A stretch of DNA of 64,000 nt from Zychaea mexicana (GCF_025766255.1 NW_026516771.1:94878-158877), one strand, 5' to 3'. Shown: positions 12,192 through 22,965, counted from the stretch's first letter. Notes: generated from the sequence alone by a model not told the origin. Made by a program: numbers and translations.

Positions 12192-13115
12192 ATGTATCAA
12201 GATTACTATTACACTCGACCTGATCTGTTTTGCAATGGCAAGGAGAACGAATCGCTAGAGTACAACGTCGTGGTGGATCCTTCAATGCTGTTGCCTTCGT
12301 CGCCTTCGAACTTTATGATGATGCCAGCGTTGGATACGAGTAGTTCACAGCAACAACAACAAGACGACGAGTCTTCTTCGTGGTGGGCTGTCAACAGCGA
12401 CAACAGCGCCCTCTCGTCGCCGACCGAGCTTTCACTTTCTCACCCGTCGCCCACTTATTCGCCTTACTCCGACAGTATCAGTCAACCTTCGCCCATCGAT
12501 GATGCCTCGTTCGAATATTATCCTCACCCACCTACTGCTATTGACGTTGCCACTCCAGCTTATGAATATTACTATTATCCGCCTCCAATCGCAACAACTA
12601 CATTGTTGCCATGCGACGAAGGATGCGGTTGCCACGGTAATACCACTCCTACTCCCACTTCGACGACGACTAGCAACTGTGCTCCTGGAGTACAAGTAGT
12701 AGGAACCACGCCAACAACAACAACGACGACCATGTCACCTCAATGCCTTTATGAAGAAACAGCAGCACCTTCGCCTAAAAAAACCGAGCAATCCTACCAC
12801 GAAGCAACAGCAGCAGCAGTAGTAATGCAGCAACCACATCAACAGCAACCTATTTCTTCTTCTGCTGCTATGAATGGTTCACTGCGTCCGTATCCATGCT
12901 ACTTGTGCACACGCGCCTTTGCCCGCAAACACGATCTCCAACGACACATCCGAGTCCACACCGGAGCAAAGCCCTACGCCTGCCTGTGCTGCAAAAAGGC
13001 GTTTGCACGCACCGATGCGCTGAAGAGACACCTGCGCATGGAGGAAGCATGTCGCACAAGCCCCGAGATCCAGGCCATGAAGTGTGCCGGCAAGCGCCGT
13101 TACCGAAACCTCTAA
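12192..13115 (+). CDS. C2H2 zinc-finger transcription factor
   Basis: A single-exon gene of 307 aa. Residues 1-230 are disordered and Ser/Thr/Pro/Tyr/Gln rich, including YSPYSDS-type phosphorylatable stretches, which would suit a transactivation region. The DNA-binding part lies in the last ~75 residues. Finger 1 is CYLC...H-x3-H (RPYPCYLCTRAFARKHDLQR then HIRVH), joined by a TGAKPY linker to finger 2, CLCC...KRH. Finger 2 ends with a cysteine (RMEEAC) in place of the last histidine, giving CCHC ligands. The FARKHDLQRH / FARTDALKRH helices resemble Crz1-like and other mucoromycete C2H2 regulators; the RRYRNL terminus follows directly. Nuclear role is inferred from the fingers. The specific regulator cannot be named. 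Confidence 0.85.
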   Translation: MYQDYYYTRPDLFCNGKENESLEYNVVVDPSMLLPSSPSNFMMMPALDTSSSQQQQQDDESSSWWAVNSDNSALSSPTELSLSHPSPTYSPYSDSISQPSPIDDASFEYYPHPPTAIDVATPAYEYYYYPPPIATTTLLPCDEGCGCHGNTTPTPTSTTTSNCAPGVQVVGTTPTTTTTTMSPQCLYEETAAPSPKKTEQSYHEATAAAVVMQQPHQQQPISSSAAMNGSLRPYPCYLCTRAFARKHDLQRHIRVHTGAKPYACLCCKKAFARTDALKRHLRMEEACRTSPEIQAMKCAGKRRYRNL

Positions 13116-14034
13116 ATTCATCATCAACCTACTTTCTTTATACACACACATACACTCTCTCTCTCCTGTGATGAACTTCATTCCTTCTTCCGCCAACTAT
13201 TCTCTCTCTACCTCCAACTCCCTCTCAAAAATCAGCAACAACAACAACAACAACATTCACCATTATTCAACTTTCACATTCACAACCAAAAAAAAAACAC
13301 TCCCACTTATTTCATCATCATTCACCACCCTCCTCTTCTTCCACGTTTGCATTTTCTTTTTTTTTTCTACTATCACATTCACGCACACACATACACAAAA
13401 AAGCCGTTGACGGCCCCTTACCCCATATGAATTATATCCTCTTTTATCATTATCCTCCATTGTCAGCCTCTTTCCTTCATTCTTCTGTTATGAGTATATC
13501 ATCATTCTACCATTATCATCATTTGCAGCTTTTCTTTTTCTTTATTATATCATACATATTTATGTGTTTTGAATTTGCGCCTTACCCCCACCCCAAACAC
13601 ACCTCCAATATGATTTCTTTTTTTTTTCTTTTATGTAGTTACATTATATATGTTTTTTTATCATTATTTGCCCAAGCAGTTACTTTCATCCATATACCTT
13701 TTTTTCCCTCCCCCTACCTTTTTTTTGTATAGAGCATTTTTTCTCCCTCCCACCAAACCGTTTTTTTTCTCATTATTTCCGAGCGATTATATATAATGAA
13801 AAAGAAAAAAATATATATATACATACTTTTACTCCAATCATTCATCGAACCAAAGAAAGAAAGCATGTGATTTTTTCTTTTTAATATGTGTATGCTTTAG
13901 AACAGAAGCAGCAGAAAAAAAAAGCGGGGGGAAGAGGGGTGGAAGAAAGATAAATTATGCAATGCAAGGACGAAGAGAGGTATATTTATGATCAACTGAC
14001 TTGAGGAAAAAAGAACAATGGTGTGTTTTTTGTT
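13116..14034. other. Convergent intergenic region
   Basis: 3' flanks of the C2H2 gene (plus) and the ABC ATPase gene (minus). Strongly pyrimidine-biased with poly-T and CA runs; nothing coding recognised. Confidence 0.6.
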
Positions 14035-15017
14035 TTACATGGAGATGGTGGTTTCATTAGCAGTTCTGTCCGATAATGCATCATCCGCTTCAGCTGATTT
14101 CGATGCCAACCGCTTCAACGTCAATGTGTTTGTAGCCACTCGACTCTCCTGTTCTGCACTGTGCGTGATCCAGATACACGTCTTGGTCTTGAGCGTCTTT
14201 TCCACAAGCAAGCATGATTCCGGATCAAGAGCCGATGTAGGTTCTATATCATCGCACCCGATTTAAAGTTAACAAAGCGACACGCACGCATAAACCGTAT
14301 CTAGTTAAAGTTTCGATTCATATAAAGAAAGTTTACCATCCAATAACAAGATTTCGGGATTCAGTGCCAATGCAACAGCCAACGCAGCTCGCTGCATTTC
14401 TCCTCCAGACAAGTTGCTCCAACTTTCAGTAAAGTGTGATTCAGACAAGTTCCATTCCATACCGATTTGTGCCTATCCACACCATCACGGAAACGAAAAA
14501 TGTTATTATATTCGATTGGGAGGGCAAAAAACAAATTTATCAGTGATTCCCAAAAAGGACTTACAGGATCACCCAAGTTTTTCTTTTCCTTTTGGCTCGC
14601 AAAGTTCTTTGCCATGTTAAATAAGTCCAGCGGCGTGCCCGTGTGGATCGCAGGTCGCTGAGGGACATACATGACACGTGATCGCCACAGGGGTACACCG
14701 TATTCAGCAGCTTCTTTGCCATACAGTTTGACCTCTCCTTCGTCGTAAGGAACCAGTTCTGCTAGGCACTTTAACAAGGTTGTTTTTCTGTGGAAACGTT
14801 GTCAAACAACAACGACTGAGTCAATGAATGGTCCTAATTTGAGAAGAATCCAGGTAGGTAGTATGAAAAAAAAAAAAGGAGTAAAATCTTACCCAGCACC
14901 ACTGGGACCTCGTAAAACCAAGACATCGCCCTTGCAAAGGTAAATGTCAATGTCTTTAAAAAGCCAGCGGCCATCGCCAACTTGCATGGACAATCCAGTT
15001 GCTTCAAGCATGGTCAT
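14035..15017 (-). CDS. Soluble ABC ATPase, FetA/STAR1-like
   Basis: Four exons on the minus strand, 15017-14893, 14787-14565, 14472-14337 and 14243-14035, all with GT-AG borders and agreeing phases, encode 230 aa. It is a complete nucleotide-binding domain with no membrane part. Visible motifs are Walker A GPSGAGKT (37-44), a Q-loop in MYVPQRP, signature LSGGE (137-141), Walker B ILLLDEPTSALD (157 onward) and the H-loop in WITHS. Size and the YVPQRPAIHTGTP region resemble bacterial FetA (YbbL) and plant STAR1, ATPases that pair with a separate FetB/ALS3-type permease in iron or aluminium handling. No permease gene is next to it. The start is the ATG at 15017; an ATG two codons on is equally possible. 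Family is firm, substrate unknown. Confidence 0.88.
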
Positions 15018-16123
15018 TTTCTATGTGTGTGGTATATATTTTACAGACAAAAGAAAAGAGAAGAAAAGGGAAAACTCTGACACCCTTTACCAGGTTCGCC
15101 CCCACCCCCCTTGAAGTGTTTGTGTGTGTGTGTGTGTGTGTGACCTTGATGCACCGCACAACATCCCGATCCCGTTTCAATCACTACTCAGTAACTGGTT
15201 ATGGAGACCTCCCCATAAACAGTGAAACATCATCATTCAGAGATCAGTTCCTGAAAAAATCAAACAAATCAGCAATCTAAGATATCCGAATGTTTCCGTA
15301 TCATCTCTTTTTCTGCTGTTGTGAAAAAGAAAAGATCAACCCGTTTCTTAGGACGTTGGTAGTACAGTTACCGTAGTGTGGTTTTTGTGCAACCAGATGG
15401 CGATGTTCATCTGTTTCAAAAAAAGCAGGCTGAATGATTTTGACACTGCGTATGGTGAATTTGAACCTCTGCAAAGGAATGGGGTTTTTTTAATTACAAC
15501 AAATTAATGCATCTTTGTCCTATTTTTCAAAAAGGATTGAGCACTCATATGTGATGAGCACTTGGCATGCCGAAAATTGCCTCGTACAGATTTAGGATTT
15601 ATTGTAGACGTTTTGTCGACACGCGGCCGACACAGCCGCCAAAATGCGTCATTCACGTTTAAGAGCGTTGTAAGAGTTGAGCGATTTGTAAAAAAGGGCC
15701 AAATCGCAAAATTTTCTTGCACGGGATAATCCCTGAGGATGACTGCATACCGATTCATCAGTAGATTGGGTATGCGCGCTCATCTTTGCAGTTGCAGCGC
15801 GTTCAAGATCGATCTCTGTTTGGATCCGCATCGTCTTTAACGGTTGTCTCTCGATCGAGTGTGGAAAAGGCTACTTGCCCAATTTCGATTATCGTGTAGA
15901 TTCGTTCGTGCAGCAAATGCGCGATATGAAATGTGATTTCAAAGCCTAGAATTGAAGAAAAATGTGTAAAGGAACAGCATGCAGACACTAATGACCAAGA
16001 GTGTTACAGAATCCAACCCGTTCAAAAGTGTTTTTTTGTGTTGTATGCCCTTATCATGGAAAAGCATCCCGCTAAATTTGTTTGATGTCGATGCTCTCTT
16101 TGGAGAAAGTCGTCAGACGAAGC
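15018..16123. other. Upstream region and degenerate coding-like sequence
   Basis: A GT microsatellite lies at 15118-15142. Minus-strand frames between about 15990 and 15504 show coding-like composition across frame shifts (for example HIAHLLHERIYTIIEIGQ), consistent with a decayed repeat-encoded protein that I cannot name. No intact gene. Confidence 0.35.
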
Positions 16124-16505
16124 GCTGGGGGATAGAGCATTGTAAATATCGCTTAACCACGAGGAATTCCTAGTAAGCGCAAGTCATCAGCTTGCGTTGA
16201 TTACGTCCCTGCCCTTTGTACACACAGCCCGTCGCTACTACCGATTGAATGGTCATAGCAAGCATAGGGGACGAGAGGTCTTGGACACAATCCATGATTT
16301 GCCGTGCACTGGACCTTGGCCTCCGCTAAAGCCTATCGATGGTCCAAAATGAGAGCTGGCTCATTTTGCTGACCACGGCATCTGGCCGCTGCCTAGGTGT
16401 CTCTGGAGCCATGATGATCTGACCAGCGAAGGCGCTCGCCATTGGCCGGGGTTGGATAGAAAAAGGCGCGATAGGATCGGGTCGAAGAAGGTGCAGGTGA
16501 ACTCA
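16124..16505 (+). rRNA. Truncated and degenerate 18S rRNA 3' fragment
   Basis: Sequence from the 3' end of eukaryotic small-subunit rRNA. GGGGATAGAGCATTGTAA is followed by GAGGAATTCCTAGTAAGCGC, then AAGTCATCAGCTTGCGTTGA, TTACGTCCCTGCCC, TTTGTACACA and CCCGTCGCTACTACCGATTG (16124-16250). The next ~170 nt look like a diverged helix-44 region, and GTCGAAGAAGG...AGGTGAAC near 16481-16502 may be the eroded 3' end. The near-universal CACACCGCCCG reads CACACAGCCCG. No upstream 18S, ITS, 5.8S or 28S sequence adjoins, so this is a dispersed rDNA pseudogene rather than a functional unit. The core identification is firm; the 3' limit is uncertain. Confidence 0.82.
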
Positions 16506-16727
16506 TTCTCGCCAAGTTTGCTTTCATCTTTTAAATTGACTGCCGGGAGCCTGCCAAGTCTATATAAAACGAATCTAACAACGACGGGTCAAGTACAATG
16601 GGGGTTTTCTTCTTTCTTTTTTTTTGTGGCTTACGTGCTGATGATACCCTTGACAATGGCTTTCTTTACGGGATGGAGGTCGTTGGGCCAGTAAATGCAG
16701 TTGGAGTTATCCAATGCCTTGATGCGT

Positions 16728-17640
16728 TTATTTGTATCGACGGGCTTTGATCTCTTCTGCCAAATTGTTCACTAAATGGGACAGCTTCAGAGATTCGTCT
16801 TCCTCCCAATCCAGCTTCTTGTCGAACGCGCTGTTTAGCAGAGCCTCCGACACCTTGTCCAGGTTGCTTATCCTAAAGTATTCAACAAGTATATTGCTAT
16901 GATGGTTTGGGCAAAGCAAAATAAGCGAAAGGATTTCATGCAGTGAATGTCCGATTTTGAGCGGGCTCTCTGCGCTGGCCGCCTTTCAGGCCCCTTTTTG
17001 CGAGAAACCAGAAAAAGCATCTAAATGGTAAGCCTAGATTTGAAAACATGAGGGTATGTAAAAGAAGTGTGGTATGAAAGAAGCGGGGGGGGGGGTTGTC
17101 TGTAAAGCTTTCGGAAACGTTCACATCAGCGACGGTCCGTTTTCTAAAGCTATGAGCAGCTTTGTCGAGGCACGGGGAGTCTTGATCAAGTTGTTCGATG
17201 TCTTGTTCGAGATTGGAAAAGGTCAAGGCATCTGTAGAGCTAGTTTGGGTATCTTCTGGTGAGCTCGTACTGTTGGTCTCACGCTGGTTGGTGATAGAGT
17301 CTGTCTCGGTGCGAAGCACGTTGTAGACATAGTCCAGGCAGCTTTTTCGCGTCTCGACCTTGGCAAGTTCTCTTTCTTTTTGCATCCAGAATCGCTTGTA
17401 GTAGTATGTAGCTTGTCTTTATAAACTTAAATCATTCGTAAATTGTATGTAGCTGCCTGGCAGATGCTTTTTGACAATGTTGCGGTATATCTGCGTTACC
17501 TTTTGCTTTTTCGGGAGACCATGGTACTCAACGAACTTCTTGAGTGTGAGTTGCGCCCGATTTTCAAAACATCATTGTGCGTCAGCAGCAAGGATACACC
17601 GTGGTTTTTGATTGGGTTGTGTATCTTTAAGTAATAGTGG
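16728..17640 (-). pseudogene. Degenerate unrecognised coding sequence
   Basis: On the minus strand, coding-like segments can be read across frame breaks: FVEYHGLPKKQKVTQIYRN, then a YYYKRFWMQKERELAKVETR region continuing into an acidic Ser/Thr-rich part (17385-16936), and an acidic leucine-rich piece ending at 16728. Stops separate them. The composition is protein-like and unlike the surrounding spacer. I do not recognise the family; given its setting it is probably repeat-encoded. Confidence 0.4.
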
Positions 17641-17893
17641 TTCAATCCTTGTCTTTGGTGTGTGGCCTTGGAACTTGGAGGGCCACAGTAAAAACAAAGG
17701 AAAAGTGGGAAGAGGTGCTGTAGTTTTTGGAGCGAGATAGAAAAAATTGCTTCCTAATGTCAGGCTATCTAAATTGGAGGAACAGTGCTCTTAGGATCTG
17801 TCGTGTTCTCACTATAAAATTTACTCACAAAAATTGCCAAGATTGGCGTGCAAGATGCTGAACTGTTGTGGCTTCGACTAAAAATGATGTTTA

Positions 17894-18090
17894 TCAAATA
17901 TGTCTTTCTTTCAAGCAATCTTCGAAATGGTCAACAGAATGCTAAATATGTGCCTTCAGATGACGAATAGGTACAGCATTGCAAGCTTCATTAATCCGTG
18001 TCCTTAGGTCTTGCTTATCCGCGAACTGACTACGTTTGACCTTGTTCTTTACAACCGACCAGAATTGTTCAATTGGGTATAAGTTCTTGC
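17894..18090 (-). pseudogene. Tc1/mariner-like transposase C-terminal relic
   Basis: Reading down from about 18076 the minus strand encodes PIEQFWSVVKNKVKR, then a DLRTRINEACNAVP segment and an HSVDHFEDCL-like end after a stop at 17942. This is the C-terminal end of DDE_3 (IS630/Tc1/mariner) transposases, where NPIEQFW carries the last catalytic acid. The N-terminal and middle part of what looks like the same family lies at 21.1-22.0 kb on the same strand. The intervening 3 kb contains other repeats, so the original copy may have been split by later insertions. Confidence 0.75.
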
Positions 18091-18274
18091 GAATATGGTG
18101 GCAAACAGACACACTTCTATCCTCGTTCTACGATCAGTTCAATAATTTCACTTGGATATGAATTGGTGCATTATTCACAATGACATATTATCCTTTGATC
18201 TCTCGGTTTTGACAAACAGACATCGGCTCCCCTTTGTAAATGTCGTCGGCACAGGCAATGTTGGTTAACCAGAC

Positions 18275-19255
18275 TTGAAAACGTTCTGTATCGCTGGTGG
18301 ATACATGTCTGAAGAAACGAATGACAGCTACGACTGGTTTGTCAAAGGGCTTGAGCAAGTTGTTTGGCCCGCCAAGTCAAAAGGAAAGGTTGGTAAATTT
18401 ACAGCGCCACATATCGAAGTTCGCCTTCAATGCAATCCGCAAGGAGCTTGTATATATCCAAATCGGATAAGAACCGACAACTGTCGATGTGCAGTCAAAG
18501 CTCATAACGGAATTCCTTGCTGTCACATGATACCATCTAAAGGAAAAATTCCTTTGAGCTCCATTATCCTTAGACGCTGGCATCTCCATCCTGAAAAAAC
18601 AGCTCCTGAAGGTATAGATAATTAAAATACCACTCTTACTCGCTATACTAAACTGTGGTAACTTTATGGAGAGGAAGAAACAATCCACAGTAGCAGCAAC
18701 GTTCTAGCGATTTCGAAATCCTATTCTGCTCCCACCATGGAGAGTCGAATCGAGGCTGAGCTCACGCGTATACCACTATGTTGCATCGATTTCCTGACCA
18801 AAAGCAACGTCCAACTCTTCTACGTCATTTGCAAGCCATCAGCGATGATCTTTTTATGGGAATCAGCAACTGGAGCAGCCAAAATCTCTACCAATAAAAG
18901 GCAAACCTAAGTGCAGCTCAAAGTGCGATCTTATTGGTTTGGAACACGAACAGAACGAAAGCAACAAGAAAGCCAAAACACACGTGGGTGGCGAACCAGT
19001 CGATATTTGGTAATTAATAGTATAATCATTGCTGTAACTGATCTTCTATTGTTATTACACATATGTGCAGTACTGACTAGGTTTATTCAGGGAGGGCAAG
19101 CATAAAGCTAAAGCTGACATCACTACAATACCACTACCGCCACCGCCACCACAGCAACAGCAACAACAACAACTTATAATGCCGCCTTTTTGGTCATCCT
19201 TTTTGCCCGCTTCTTCACCATCACCTTTTCCGCTCGATCCAGATCCGTCTTTTTG
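18275..19255 (+). pseudogene. Mutator-like (MULE) transposase relic with SWIM zinc finger
   Basis: The open segment 18275-18625 encodes the MULE catalytic-domain stretch GGYMSEETNDSYDWFVKGLE, then directly a SWIM zinc finger, C-R-C-x7-GIPCCH, followed by RRWHLH. The normal ~100-residue spacer between catalytic core and SWIM is shortened, so there is an internal deletion. After a stop, frames at about 18790-19010 resemble the MULE C-terminal tail (HRFPDQKQRPTLLRHLQAI, then KGKPKCSSKCDL), and a proline/glutamine-rich end runs to about 19255. It belongs to the MULE/FAR1-type transposases. It is dead. Confidence 0.75.
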
Positions 19256-19414
19256 ACAAAGATCGGATCGAGTAGACGGATCGCTGAGTGAGAATGACGA
19301 ACCCTAATTAACGGTCTAGCAGTTGCAGATGAGCAAGATGCTGTTATACTTGAGTGCATCAAAAGGTACATCAGAATGCTATTTTCCTTAGCCAATTAAG
19401 TTTTCAGTTAAAGT

Positions 19415-19590
19415 TTTAGCAGTACTTGATAACTCAATATTAAAATGAAAAAGTGATCACGTATCAAGTTATCGAGTCATCGAGTTTTTACTGCACACCA
19501 AAATGGTGACCTGAAAAGTCGATCAAGTTATCAAATTATCAAGTTATAAAGTATCGAGTTATTGCGTGGACACTGTACTTGATTTCATCT
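19415..19590. repeat. Transposon-end sequence with AACTTGATA-type repeats
   Basis: Read on the minus strand from 19578, TACAGTGTCCACGCAATAAC begins a stretch with repeated CTTGATA/CTCGATA units, ending near a second CAGTA-type boundary. Such TA-CAGT starts with short internal repeats are typical of Tc1/mariner termini. The partner end was not identified. Confidence 0.45.
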
Positions 19591-20172
19591 GCCATCAACG
19601 ACAGTTGAGGTCTTTTTGTAAAAATCGTTGAGCATCTTTCTCCGTTAGCTAGGATTCTGACAGACTACTCTGAATGAACTTCAAGTTTACTAACTATTTT
19701 TTTTCTGCACATTTCTCAACGAAGCAATCAACTGGTCATGTCTGTCACTGTAGCTCATATCGCAATGGGCCATGTCCAATGAATTCTCGCAGTGTTCGCC
19801 GTAGAATATGCAACATATGTTTTAACCATGTATATTTGAATATTACTGCTGCAGCAGATTGCTTACTTTGAAAGCTACGGATAGTCCGTTTCTGTAGACC
19901 CTACTGCGCCTATGTTTTGCGTCTGTGACTCGAGCACCCATCGTAGGTGTACTGTAATCATAGAGAATGCCCACTTCTTAACCCTATCAACCGCGGTACT
20001 GTCTACTTTCTAATTTTTGGTGATAATGCAACTTTCGCTGAAGATTACTGATAATCCTCCTCCTACACTTCCTAGCTACTACCTCGCCACCATCACCTGC
20101 ACCTATCATCAACAGTTCGCCTCCACCAAATTCTCCTGTTGTCGCCGCCTCACCTTCACTAGGGTTTCGGGT

Positions 20173-20235
20173 TTAGGGGGGGGTGGTAGGGGGAACGCCC
20201 TAACGGGAGGGTCTGTGGGAGGGAACATCCCGCAA
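20173..20235. repeat. GC-rich direct repeat, copy 1
   Basis: A G-run/TGGTAGGGGG core followed by GCCC and GGGTCTG-containing sequence. It is related to the copy at 20784-20842, about 600 bp away. The surrounding DNA is AT-rich. Likely terminal or internal sequence of an unrecognised repeat. Confidence 0.4.
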
Positions 20236-20783
20236 ATATAATCATCAATGTTATATTAGCAAAAGCATCTCTAGATCGTAACAAATAATAGGGTTCCAGG
20301 TCTTTGGCTTAGTAAGTAAGTAGAGCGAGCAAAGCTGCTTTGTTTAGGGTGTAACAATCACATTTTTAAAAAGAATGATACAAGAGCGAACACAACGGCC
20401 TAGGTTTAGGGTGCAACAATCACACCTTTCATAATGTCCGAAAATTTCCACCTCAACAAATTGTCCAATACCCATTTCAAGAGCAAGAGAATTCCACCTC
20501 TAAGATTCTGACCTCTAAATTTTGCGAAGAAACTGAACACGATCTGTTCAGTTGCGAGGATTGCCCGGTGTATTGGACATGAACTGTTTGAGAGTTCGGA
20601 TTGCATTAACTTGCGTAACTGACACGGTAATAAGCTACAAACATATTCTTAAACTGAATGAGGTATTGCCTTTAGGCATTTTTAGAGCAGTGACGACATT
20701 GACGTTAAGACCAAAATAATAAAAATCACAATTCTCACCACTGTCACGCAGAACAAATTTTCAGCATTGTTTGAAGGTCAAAA

Positions 20784-20842
20784 GGGGGATGGTAGGGGGG
20801 TTTTGCCCCCACCCGGGGTCTGGGGCAGAGTCCCAGTAAACT
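20784..20842. repeat. GC-rich direct repeat, copy 2
   Basis: GGGGGATGGTAGGGGGG, then GCCCCCACCC and GGGGTCTGGGG, matching copy 1 at 20173-20235 with several substitutions. The two copies have the same orientation. Confidence 0.4.
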
Positions 20843-21133
20843 GGTCCCTGGAGGACAGATGCTGACACGCAGCGAAGCGGAGGGACCAGTTCATATTCGT
20901 ATAACAATTGAATGTGCATTACGATAAAGTTTTGATGTATCTGTGTTAAAAAAAGAAAAACCTGAGGCGAGAACATTTAGTGCACCTTTATATCCCTAGG
21001 AACGCCAAGGCTTGTGCAACAGCACATCATAGGAAGACGACATGCGATTTGTCAGTATGACGGCATTTACCTTTAGAGCTTGCGACATGCGCTCTTGGAC
21101 TAATGCGACATCGCTTACCTACCTGATAGATAT

Positions 21134-21957
21134 TCACTCAAACCTGCGCGACATCATTTTCTGGAAATACTGTATGTCAGCTGAACTATGGATAGGAACA
21201 TAATCTATAACGAGATTATGTCTCCTCATTTCTGGATACCTGTCCATTTGATCAAGACTTCAAGTAGCTCAAGTAAAACCTTGTCACTCTTCCTGTGCTA
21301 TAAAGCATTCGTCTCACTCTTGTGATAAGCTTTCTCTTTTGATATGCTTCGGCACTCTTCTCAAGCTAACATTAATCAGACCAGTAATGGATATGACACC
21401 TACAGTCGATGTTGTATTCGCCTCGGTTGTAGGAGTTGTGACTATTGCAGAGCTTCCTTTCTTTGACAAAGCCGTACCTCGTTTTTAAATAAATGTGAGA
21501 CGCTGATTCATCAAGAAAGGCGCAACAATTTGTTGTGAAATCCAGGTCCGTTTGCTGCCATTTTGGACCTGATCGTTACGTTGCTCGCTATTTCTTTCCA
21601 CTGGTTGGAATTGCGTCTGCTTGATGGATATATTATACTGAGTTGTCATGAAGTTGAAGAGAAACATTATGATCTACAAAGTTCTGCAGTAAACTTCTGT
21701 CACTTCAGCTACAACAGAAAGTGGACAGTCAACAATATAGTAACCTGAATGGAAGTTTCTCATGCTCCTCCCCAAGAATACAAAGTAGACTTGATTTTAG
21801 CTGGTTCTCGAGGATGTTTCCAAAAGATCTTTGCGATAAAGTTTGACCCATCGCTGGGCCACACGAACATGAATACCTAATTATCTTGCAGCTGCAGAGT
21901 TTTCTCGTCATCATCAAAGTAAAATGTTGTGTCTCGTCGCTTATTGAATAACTCCAT
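21134..21957 (-). pseudogene. Tc1/mariner-like transposase relic (N-terminal and middle part)
   Basis: Minus-strand frames read, in order: an HTH segment GIHVRVAQRWVKLYRKDLLE (about 21875-21815), LGEEHEK, a region with SIKQTQFQPVERNSEQ (about 21630-21585), a KKG...VTTPTTEANTT segment (about 21475-21410) and LVIDYVPIHS (about 21205-21175), the second catalytic-Asp motif (usually MDNAPIH). Stops and frameshifts occur throughout. This order is that of DDE_3 Tc1-like transposases common in mucoromycetes. The C-terminal NPIEQFW part is found at 17.9-18.1 kb on the same strand. Confidence 0.7.
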
Positions 21958-22422
21958 ATTAACAACATCATCCTCACTACAGTATGCCTTTCAGCTGCAG
22001 TTGAAACCATCGTATGAATAGTGTCTTTCTGGAGGTATATTCAATAGGAATTAAGTATGAGAACTTATTGTTTTCGATGGCAAATAGCTCTTCGTCAACA
22101 AACAAGGCACTTGGCTCAACTCCATTCTCATAACGACACGTCCTTGCCCATTCTCGTAAGTGTTCGGGTTGGTGGAACGCTGAAAAGCCAAAAGCAAATT
22201 AGCTGCATGACCCATCACTGGTGTTGTGAAACCCTGCAGCAAAACCAACAACCACTGTTCTGTGCTTGTGCAACCCACACATCCACACAAGACAGAAGCA
22301 GCAGCAGCTGCTGCAAAGCCCTTGCAATTCCACACTCGCACACATTCTTTCTCTCGTTCAATTTTCTCTCGCATATTTTACACATTACACTCATTCAAAC
22401 ATAAAGTAATTCATCTTTCAAA
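21958..22422. other. Promoter / 5' UTR of the GPI-protein gene
   Basis: Pyrimidine-rich toward 22340-22420, ending AAAATGCACC at the start codon. A 115-codon open frame here has no family features and looks like UTR sequence. Confidence 0.4.
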
Positions 22423-22965
22423 ATGCACCGTTCGACACAATTGCTTTACTTTTTTCTCGGACTACTAGTCAGTTGCTGCTTTGTCGCTGTTGGCGTTCGG
22501 GCGATTGAAACAACCAGTTTACCGGGCACCCCAGTTTCGCCTTCGGGCGTTGTGTGCATTCAAGTCGTCTGCCCGGATCCCGGTGTCGATGGCTCAGCGA
22601 CGTGTCCTGAACGATGCAATGGCAACTGCAATATAATCCAAAACGCTTGCTGTCCCCAAAACTCAGTGGCCGTATGTGCTGACGAAGCTGGTGCATCTTC
22701 GGGGGCTGGACAACCACAAGCTTCTTCTACTACTTCCGGACCCGTTCCAACAGCAGTTTCATCGTCATCGAGTTCACACATAGTAGCATCATCCTCGCCT
22801 TCATCATCACTACCAGCAAGTTCAGCATCACCACCACCAGCAGAAACAACAGATTCAACATCCTCTACGGAAGAAACCCCAGAGGGCAGTTCGGATTCTT
22901 TAAAGTTACCCTTTTTCGTATTACCCTTGTTTATGATCCTCGTTACCAAGCTTTTGTTGCTATGA
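22423..22965 (+). CDS. Small secreted cysteine-rich GPI-anchored protein
   Basis: A single-exon gene of 180 aa with a three-part architecture. Residues 1-29 are an N-terminal signal peptide (LLYFFLGLLVSCCFVAVGV) cut near VRA-IE. Residues 43-87 hold a compact domain with ten cysteines (CIQVVC, CPERCNGNC, ACC, AVC spacing). Residues 88-155 form a Ser/Thr/Pro-rich stalk, likely O-glycosylated. The end is a hydrophobic tail (LPFFVLPLFMILVTKLLLL) preceded by small residues (SSDS), the pattern of a GPI-attachment signal. It is probably a cell-wall or membrane-anchored surface protein. Mucoromycete genomes carry families of such proteins; the cysteine pattern is not CFEM, and I cannot name the family. 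Confidence 0.8.
   Translation: MHRSTQLLYFFLGLLVSCCFVAVGVRAIETTSLPGTPVSPSGVVCIQVVCPDPGVDGSATCPERCNGNCNIIQNACCPQNSVAVCADEAGASSGAGQPQASSTTSGPVPTAVSSSSSSHIVASSSPSSSLPASSASPPPAETTDSTSSTEETPEGSSDSLKLPFFVLPLFMILVTKLLLL

Larger units (their letters stand above)
19591..21133. other. Repeat-derived spacer
   Basis: No gene. Two 20-bp sequences, TTTAGGGTGTAACAATCACA (20343-20362) and TTTAGGGTGCAACAATCACA (20405-20424), form a 62-bp-spaced direct repeat. A GC-rich pair of related sequences is listed separately. A short frame at 19674-19871 has scattered Cys residues but no family match. Confidence 0.5.

Noticed and set aside
22051..22374. 107-codon minus frame and 115-codon plus frame
   Set aside because: Both overlap the putative 5' UTR of the GPI-protein gene and have no protein features.
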